A stretch of DNA of 39,866 nt, taken from assembly GCA_947472645.1 (NCBI GenBank), contig CANJBQ010000029.1, positions 1 through 39,866 of the forward strand. The letters are read 5' to 3'. Positions 33,759-39,866 of this stretch are shown in pieces (the stretch's first letter is position 1; each line of letters starts with the position of its first letter). A program made the position numbers and the translations under genes. The notes under the pieces are model-generated. The model ran no database searches and was not told where the DNA came from. It was given only the letters and a program-made list of their open reading frames with translations. The stretch is from Burkholderiaceae bacterium (GTDB lineage: Bacteria; Pseudomonadota; Gammaproteobacteria; Burkholderiales; Burkholderiaceae).

Positions 33759-34769
33759 TCATTTAGAGGGATACTTTTCGGTATCAACTTCAGCTTGGCT
33801 CACCTCGTTGTAACGATTTCCAAAAATCGGTACATTGTCAAGAACTTGCGAGATTCGTTCTAGCGTAGCTTCGGATAACCTAACATGGTCTGCGGCGATA
33901 TTTTCTTGTAGATGATCTAATCTTGCAGTGCCGGGAATTACTGTGATATCTGATCCTTGATGTAAAAGCCAAGCGAGAGCTAATTGGGTTAAAGTGCAGT
34001 TTTCCTGGATAGCTATTTTTTTCATGGCGTCATAAAATGCAAGATTTTTTGAAAAATTCTCAGCAAAGAATCGTGGCATTGCACGGCGTATATCTTTTTC
34101 TGGAAACTCTGATATATTGAGCGGAGTTTGACTCAAGAATCCTCTGGCGACTGGACTAAATGCTACAAAGGAAACACCTAGTTCTCGACAAGTCTTTAAC
34201 AAGGCTATTTCTGGATTCCTGGACCACATTGAGTATTCTGTTTGGAGAGCTGAGATAGGGTGAGTTGCATGACCTTTACGTAATGTTTGCGCAGAAATCT
34301 CTGACATGCCAATTGCACGCACCTTACCTTCTTTAATAAAATCTCCAAGAGTACCAATTGCATCTTCAATAGGTACTTTTTTATCCCAACGATGCAAATA
34401 ATATAAATCAATCACATCCGTTTGAAGACGTTTTAAGCTTCCCTCAATATCTCGACGCAATGACTCTGGACGACTATCAATCACCCTCTTACCTTCAGCA
34501 GGCCCAACGCCACCTTTACTGATGAGAGTAATTTGTTGACGGTGTCTTTTTAAAAATTGTTTGCTCAGTAAGATCTCATTATTACCAAGCCCGTATAACG
34601 CTGCAGAGTCAAAATGGGTAACTCCCAATTCAAAAGCCTTCTCGAGAATTTGATTTGCCACTTCTTCAGAAGGAGGGACGCCATAAGCGTGGCTTAAGTT
34701 CATGCAACCCAAGCCGATAGAGGCCACTGTAAATGGACCAAGTTGACGCGTTGATAATGGTTGGGTCAT
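33759..34769 (-). CDS. Aldo/keto reductase
   Basis: This NADPH-dependent barrel oxidoreductase (336 residues) has the standard catalytic tetrad: Asp54 and Tyr59 in FDSAALYG, Lys85 in LISKGG and His126 in YYLHRWD. Further family marks are GLGCMNLS at the N-terminus and the cofactor segment VIPGTARLDHLQEN near the C-terminus. It lies between ligC and pobA with gaps of 9 and 15 nt, so it is transcribed with the protocatechuate pathway. It is not a standard pathway step; it may reduce an aldehyde substrate or protect against reactive semialdehydes. The role is inferred from position only. Confidence 0.9.
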   Translation of the reverse strand: MTQPLSTRQLGPFTVASIGLGCMNLSHAYGVPPSEEVANQILEKAFELGVTHFDSAALYGLGNNEILLSKQFLKRHRQQITLISKGGVGPAEGKRVIDSRPESLRRDIEGSLKRLQTDVIDLYYLHRWDKKVPIEDAIGTLGDFIKEGKVRAIGMSEISAQTLRKGHATHPISALQTEYSMWSRNPEIALLKTCRELGVSFVAFSPVARGFLSQTPLNISEFPEKDIRRAMPRFFAENFSKNLAFYDAMKKIAIQENCTLTQLALAWLLHQGSDITVIPGTARLDHLQENIAADHVRLSEATLERISQVLDNVPIFGNRYNEVSQAEVDTEKYPSK

Positions 34770-34778
34770 ATTGATTTT

Positions 34779-36956
<2,178 letters not shown>

Positions 36957-36959
36957 CAA

Positions 36960-37865
36960 CTAGCTCCAATATAAGCGAGTGGGATTATCAACGAGTAATT
37001 TTCTTTGTAACTCAGGTGTTGTTGCAATCTGTGGAATCCAGTCAACCAGTAAACCATCATCTGGCATATGATCTTTGAGATTGGGATGAGGCCAATCGGT
37101 TCCCCATAGAACACGATCTGAAAATTCATCGACGAGGTATTTCGCAAAAGGAATCACATCTTTATAAGCAGATTGCTCGCCTGCTAAAGCCTTGGGCCCG
37201 GTTATTGAAAGTCGCTCAGGACAAGTCACTTTGCTCCAAACATTCTGGTGGCGGCGCATAAAGTCGACAAAGAGGGCAAATTCAGGACCATCGATCGGCT
37301 TTGAAACATCTGGGCGTCCCATATGGTCCACCACCACAGTCGTCGGTAAAGCGGTAAAGAAATCCCATAATTCAGGTAAATCGACAGCTTCGAAATAAAT
37401 CACCACATGCCAGTTCAGGGCTTTAATACGATGGGCAATTTCTAATAATTCATCTTTAGGGGTGAAATCGACGAGTCGCTTAACAAAGTTAAAGCGAACC
37501 CCTCGAACACCAGCTTGATCTAGTCGCTCAAGCTCACCGTCGGTAACAGATCGTTTTACTGTGGCGACTCCACGTGCTTTACCTTGACTGTTTTCTAGGG
37601 CATTGAGTAAAGCGTTGTTATCCGCCCCATGACAAGTTGCTTGAACGATGACATTTTTATCAAAACCAAGATGGTCACGCAGTGCAAATAACTGATCTCG
37701 ACTGGCATCACAGGGTGTGTATTTACGCTCTGCGGCAAAAGGAAAAATAGCGCCGGGTCCAAAAACATGACAATGAGAGTCAACGGCACCGTTAGGTAAT
37801 TGGAATTTAGGTTTACTTGGTTGTTGGTACCAATCTAACCAACCAGGGGTTTTTTCAAAGTTCAT
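36960..37865 (-). CDS. ligI: 2-Pyrone-4,6-dicarboxylate hydrolase
   Basis: LigI (PmdD) opens 2-pyrone-4,6-dicarboxylate to oxalomesaconate. It is an amidohydrolase-fold enzyme of about 293 residues; here the ATG at 37865 gives 301 (a TTG at 37880, overlapping the ligK stop, is an alternative). Landmarks are GAVDSHCHVFGPGAIFPF, where His-x-His is the barrel motif, DQLFALRDHLGFDKNVIVQATCHG, RGVRFNFVKRLVDFTPKDE, WHVVIYFEA, VVDHMGRPDV and the catalytic aspartate segment WGTDWPHPN. The terminal sequence NPTRLYWS matches LigI closely. It follows ligK by 11 nt. Confidence 0.96.
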   Translation of the reverse strand: MNFEKTPGWLDWYQQPSKPKFQLPNGAVDSHCHVFGPGAIFPFAAERKYTPCDASRDQLFALRDHLGFDKNVIVQATCHGADNNALLNALENSQGKARGVATVKRSVTDGELERLDQAGVRGVRFNFVKRLVDFTPKDELLEIAHRIKALNWHVVIYFEAVDLPELWDFFTALPTTVVVDHMGRPDVSKPIDGPEFALFVDFMRRHQNVWSKVTCPERLSITGPKALAGEQSAYKDVIPFAKYLVDEFSDRVLWGTDWPHPNLKDHMPDDGLLVDWIPQIATTPELQRKLLVDNPTRLYWS

Positions 37866-37876
37866 ACTCCATTGTA

Positions 37877-38563
37877 TCAATCGTCAATGTATTTCAGCCC
37901 AGCTTGAGCAAGTTTTTCCCGCATCTTATACATATCCAGACCTAGAACGCCCGAGGCTAGGCGTGCCCGTTTTTCTGTTTCATTACTTTCCCTTGCTTGT
38001 GCGACCATTCCTACTTCATGTGCTAAGGATGCAGGGACGACGACAACACCATCATAGTCAGCAATAATCACATCACCAGGGTTGACTAAGGCGCCAGCGC
38101 AGACGACCGGAACATTGACTGAACCTAAGCTTTCTTTCACAGTTCCTTTGGCACTGATGGCTTTACTAAAGACAGGAAAGTTCATCGTGGTTAATTCTTT
38201 CACATCACGCACGCCTGCATCAATAATTAGGCCCTTAGCACCTTGGGCTTGAAAAGAAGTCGCTAAAAGATCTCCAAAAAAGCCGTCCGTATTATCTGCG
38301 GTGCAAGCTGCGACCACAATATCTCCTTGGCGAATTTGCTCAGCCACCACGTGCATCATCCAATTGTCACCGGGATGTAACAGCACGGTAACGGCTGGGC
38401 CACAAAGGTGCGCGCCAGAATAAATAGGGCGCATGTAGGGTTTCATGAGTCCGATTCGTCCCATGGCTTCATGGATTGTTGCGACGCCAAATTGGGATAG
38501 CAATGCAATGGCTTGTGAGTCAGCTCTGACGATCTTAGTTTTGACGATTCCGTATGCTTGCAT
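37877..38563 (-). CDS. ligK: 4-Carboxy-4-hydroxy-2-oxoadipate aldolase / oxaloacetate decarboxylase
   Basis: LigK (PmdF) splits 4-carboxy-4-hydroxy-2-oxoadipate into pyruvate and oxaloacetate and can also decarboxylate oxaloacetate. The 228-residue product is a RraA-fold class II aldolase with the divalent-metal motif [12 protein letters not shown], then the [14 protein letters not shown] block carrying the Arg-Asp pair (G-D-x20-R-D arrangement). Other matches are [12 protein letters not shown] and [12 protein letters not shown] at the start and DYDGVVVVP near the end. AAGGAA lies before the ATG. It lies between ligJ and ligI, matching the Comamonas order pmdE-F-D. Confidence 0.95.
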   Translation of the reverse strand: MQAYGIVKTKIVRADSQAIALLSQFGVATIHEAMGRIGLMKPYMRPIYSGAHLCGPAVTVLLHPGDNWMMHVVAEQIRQGDIVVAACTADNTDGFFGDLLATSFQAQGAKGLIIDAGVRDVKELTTMNFPVFSKAISAKGTVKESLGSVNVPVVCAGALVNPGDVIIADYDGVVVVPASLAHEVGMVAQARESNETEKRARLASGVLGLDMYKMREKLAQAGLKYIDD

Positions 38564-38574
38564 ATGAGTTCCTT

Positions 38575-39603
38575 TTAATGACCTTGTTTTTCAAGGTATT
38601 GATCAAGACGAGAAAAGACGCGACGTGCGTTACCCTCATAGATTTGATAACGCTGTTCCGCATTGAGTTGGGAGCTGGCTTCTATATACCGTTTTGTGTC
38701 ATCAAAATAAAAGCCTGTTTGAGGATCAATGCCGCGTACGGCGCCAATCATTTCTGAGGCAAATAAAATATTTTTAATCGGAATGACTTCGGTTAAAAGA
38801 TTGATACCTGGTTGATGATAAACACAGGTGTCAAAATAAATATTATTCAGAAGATGTTCTTCTAAGAGTGGTTTTTTTAGCTCTTGGGCAAGGCCTCTAA
38901 ATCTCCCCCAATGGTAAGGAACTGCGCCGCCTCCATGAGGAATCAAAAATTTAAGTGTAGGAAACTCTTTAAATAAATCTGCTGTTAAACATTGCATGAA
39001 AGCTGTTGTATCTGCATTCAAATAATGAGCTCCGGTGGTATGAAAGCACGCATTACAACTGGTGCTGACGTGGATCATAGCGGCCACATCATATTCCACC
39101 ATTTTTTCATAGATGGGGAACCAGTGCGGATCTGATAAGGGTGGTTCTTTCCAGTGACCACCGGAGGGGTCAGGGTTTAGGTTAAGACCTACAAAGCCAT
39201 ATTCGCGGATACATTTTTCAAGTTCTGCGACAGATGTTTTTGGATCTACTCCAGGGGATTGGGGTAACATCGCTGCACCAATAAAATGGTGAGGGAATAG
39301 TTGATTAACACGATAGATCAGCTCATTACAAATTGCCGCCCAAGTGGCAGAAGTATTGAAGTCACCAATGTGATGTGCCATAAAACTTGCACGTGGCGAA
39401 AAGATGGTGAGATCGCTTCCTCGCTCGATCATCTTGGCCAACTGATTTTTTTCAATGGACTCGATAAGTTCATCATCAGATATTTTTAAGTCACTGACTT
39501 TGGGGCCGAGTTCAGGGGTTTTTAAGTTAGCGACTTGAGCATTACGCCAATCTTCGAGAGCTTTTGGAGCAGTAGTGTAATGGCCATGACAATCAATGAT
39601 CAT
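38575..39603 (-). CDS. ligJ: 4-Oxalomesaconate hydratase
   Basis: LigJ (PmdE) adds water to the oxalomesaconate formed by LigI, giving 4-carboxy-4-hydroxy-2-oxoadipate for LigK. It is an amidohydrolase-family protein of 342 residues, equal to the LigJ length. It starts [12 protein letters not shown] with the His6/His8 metal pair, then [75 protein letters not shown] and [14 protein letters not shown] lies 8 nt before the ATG. It is the first complete pathway gene visible in the operon, 32 nt after a receptor gene. Confidence 0.95.
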   Translation of the reverse strand: MIIDCHGHYTTAPKALEDWRNAQVANLKTPELGPKVSDLKISDDELIESIEKNQLAKMIERGSDLTIFSPRASFMAHHIGDFNTSATWAAICNELIYRVNQLFPHHFIGAAMLPQSPGVDPKTSVAELEKCIREYGFVGLNLNPDPSGGHWKEPPLSDPHWFPIYEKMVEYDVAAMIHVSTSCNACFHTTGAHYLNADTTAFMQCLTADLFKEFPTLKFLIPHGGGAVPYHWGRFRGLAQELKKPLLEEHLLNNIYFDTCVYHQPGINLLTEVIPIKNILFASEMIGAVRGIDPQTGFYFDDTKRYIEASSQLNAEQRYQIYEGNARRVFSRLDQYLEKQGH

Positions 39604-39635
39604 TGAGAATCCTTTTCAGGTAGTAATGGAGGAGA

Positions 39636-39866
39636 TTATTGTTTAGGGATATGTGCTTTTTCAATGATGTTACCCCATCTCTTGATATCGGTTTCGAGGA
39701 GTAGTTTCATTTCTTTGGGTGTCGAGCCTTGAGCTTCCACAAAGATATCTTGAAGTTTCGTTTTGACTTCAGGATCGTTCACTGCTTCAACAATACTCTT
39801 ATTGAGTATTTCAATGATGGCAGAAGGGGTTTTTGCAGGCGCTGCTAACGCATTCCAAGAAGAAGC
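39636..39866 (-). CDS. Bug/TctC-family periplasmic receptor (partial, only C-terminal 76 residues)
   Basis: The frame is open from the window edge to the TAA at 39636-39638. Its 76 residues match the C-terminal end of Bug/TctC receptors: WNALAAPAKTPSAIIEILNKSIVEAVNDPEVKTKLQD, followed by the typical GSTPKEMKLLLETDIKRWGNIIEKA. It has the same ending pattern as the complete Bug gene at 7938-8915 but is a different gene. It lies 32 nt upstream of ligJ, so it is probably part of the lig operon and might bind protocatechuate or a related aromatic acid. The N-terminus is off the window. Confidence 0.88.
   Translation of the reverse strand, partial: ASSWNALAAPAKTPSAIIEILNKSIVEAVNDPEVKTKLQDIFVEAQGSTPKEMKLLLETDIKRWGNIIEKAHIPKQ

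Overview
The window looks like a stretch of a moderately AT-rich betaproteobacterial chromosome, most likely order Burkholderiales and resembling a freshwater Polynucleobacter-type genome. That placement is inferred from the protein character, the Comamonas-like order of the protocatechuate meta-cleavage (pmd/lig) genes, the orphan Bug-type receptors and the System I cytochrome c maturation genes. About 38 genes are tightly packed. I see no tRNA, rRNA, CRISPR array, insertion sequence or phage gene, and no recognisable transcriptional regulator, although several operator-like palindromes are present.

Region 1 (1-5053, minus strand) is a cytochrome c maturation operon, ccmA-B-C-D-E-F, with ccmF cut by the window edge. 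It is preceded by a BchO-like alpha/beta hydrolase that overlaps ccmA by 8 nt. The promoter region carries two near-identical 16-bp palindromes exactly 50 bp apart, one of them inside a promoter spacer.

Region 2 (5259-12092, minus strand) is a seven-gene catabolic operon. In transcription order it encodes an SMP-30-type lactonase, a mandelate-racemase-subgroup enolase-superfamily enzyme, an Ldh2-type dehydrogenase, a Bug/TctC receptor, LeuC-like and LeuD-like aconitase-family subunits, and a PEP-mutase/isocitrate-lyase-family lyase. The set suggests an undescribed lactone or hydroxy-acid pathway ending in isomerise-and-cleave chemistry like that of the methylcitrate or dimethylmalate routes.

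Region 3 (12257-21176) is mostly on the plus strand. It holds a 3-hydroxyacyl-CoA dehydrogenase family protein, a BadI/MenB-like crotonase and a family III CoA transferase. A bidirectional terminator and a minus-strand SDR without the usual catalytic residues follow. Then comes a complete branched-chain-amino-acid-type ABC importer (binding protein, LivH, LivM, LivG, LivF). Together they suggest uptake and CoA-dependent breakdown of a carboxylic acid.

Region 4 (21181-25374, minus strand) is a second small operon: a DctP-like protein with no signal peptide, a 3-hydroxyisobutyrate-dehydrogenase-family protein, a muconate-cycloisomerase-subgroup enzyme and a Gfo/Idh/MocA oxidoreductase. Region 5 (25519-32562) carries general genes: a nitronate monooxygenase-like protein, a COG2509-type flavoprotein, a PpiC prolyl isomerase, a 4HBT thioesterase, a 64-residue protein of unknown function and a large AsmA/DUF748 envelope protein.

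Region 6 (32559-39866, minus strand) is the best understood. It encodes a Bug receptor (partial), LigJ, LigK, LigI, LigA, LigB, LigC, an aldo/keto reductase and PobA. These convert 4-hydroxybenzoate to protocatechuate, cleave it at the 4,5 bond and carry it through 2-pyrone-4,6-dicarboxylate and oxalomesaconate to pyruvate and oxaloacetate. The oxalomesaconate tautomerase is not in the window.
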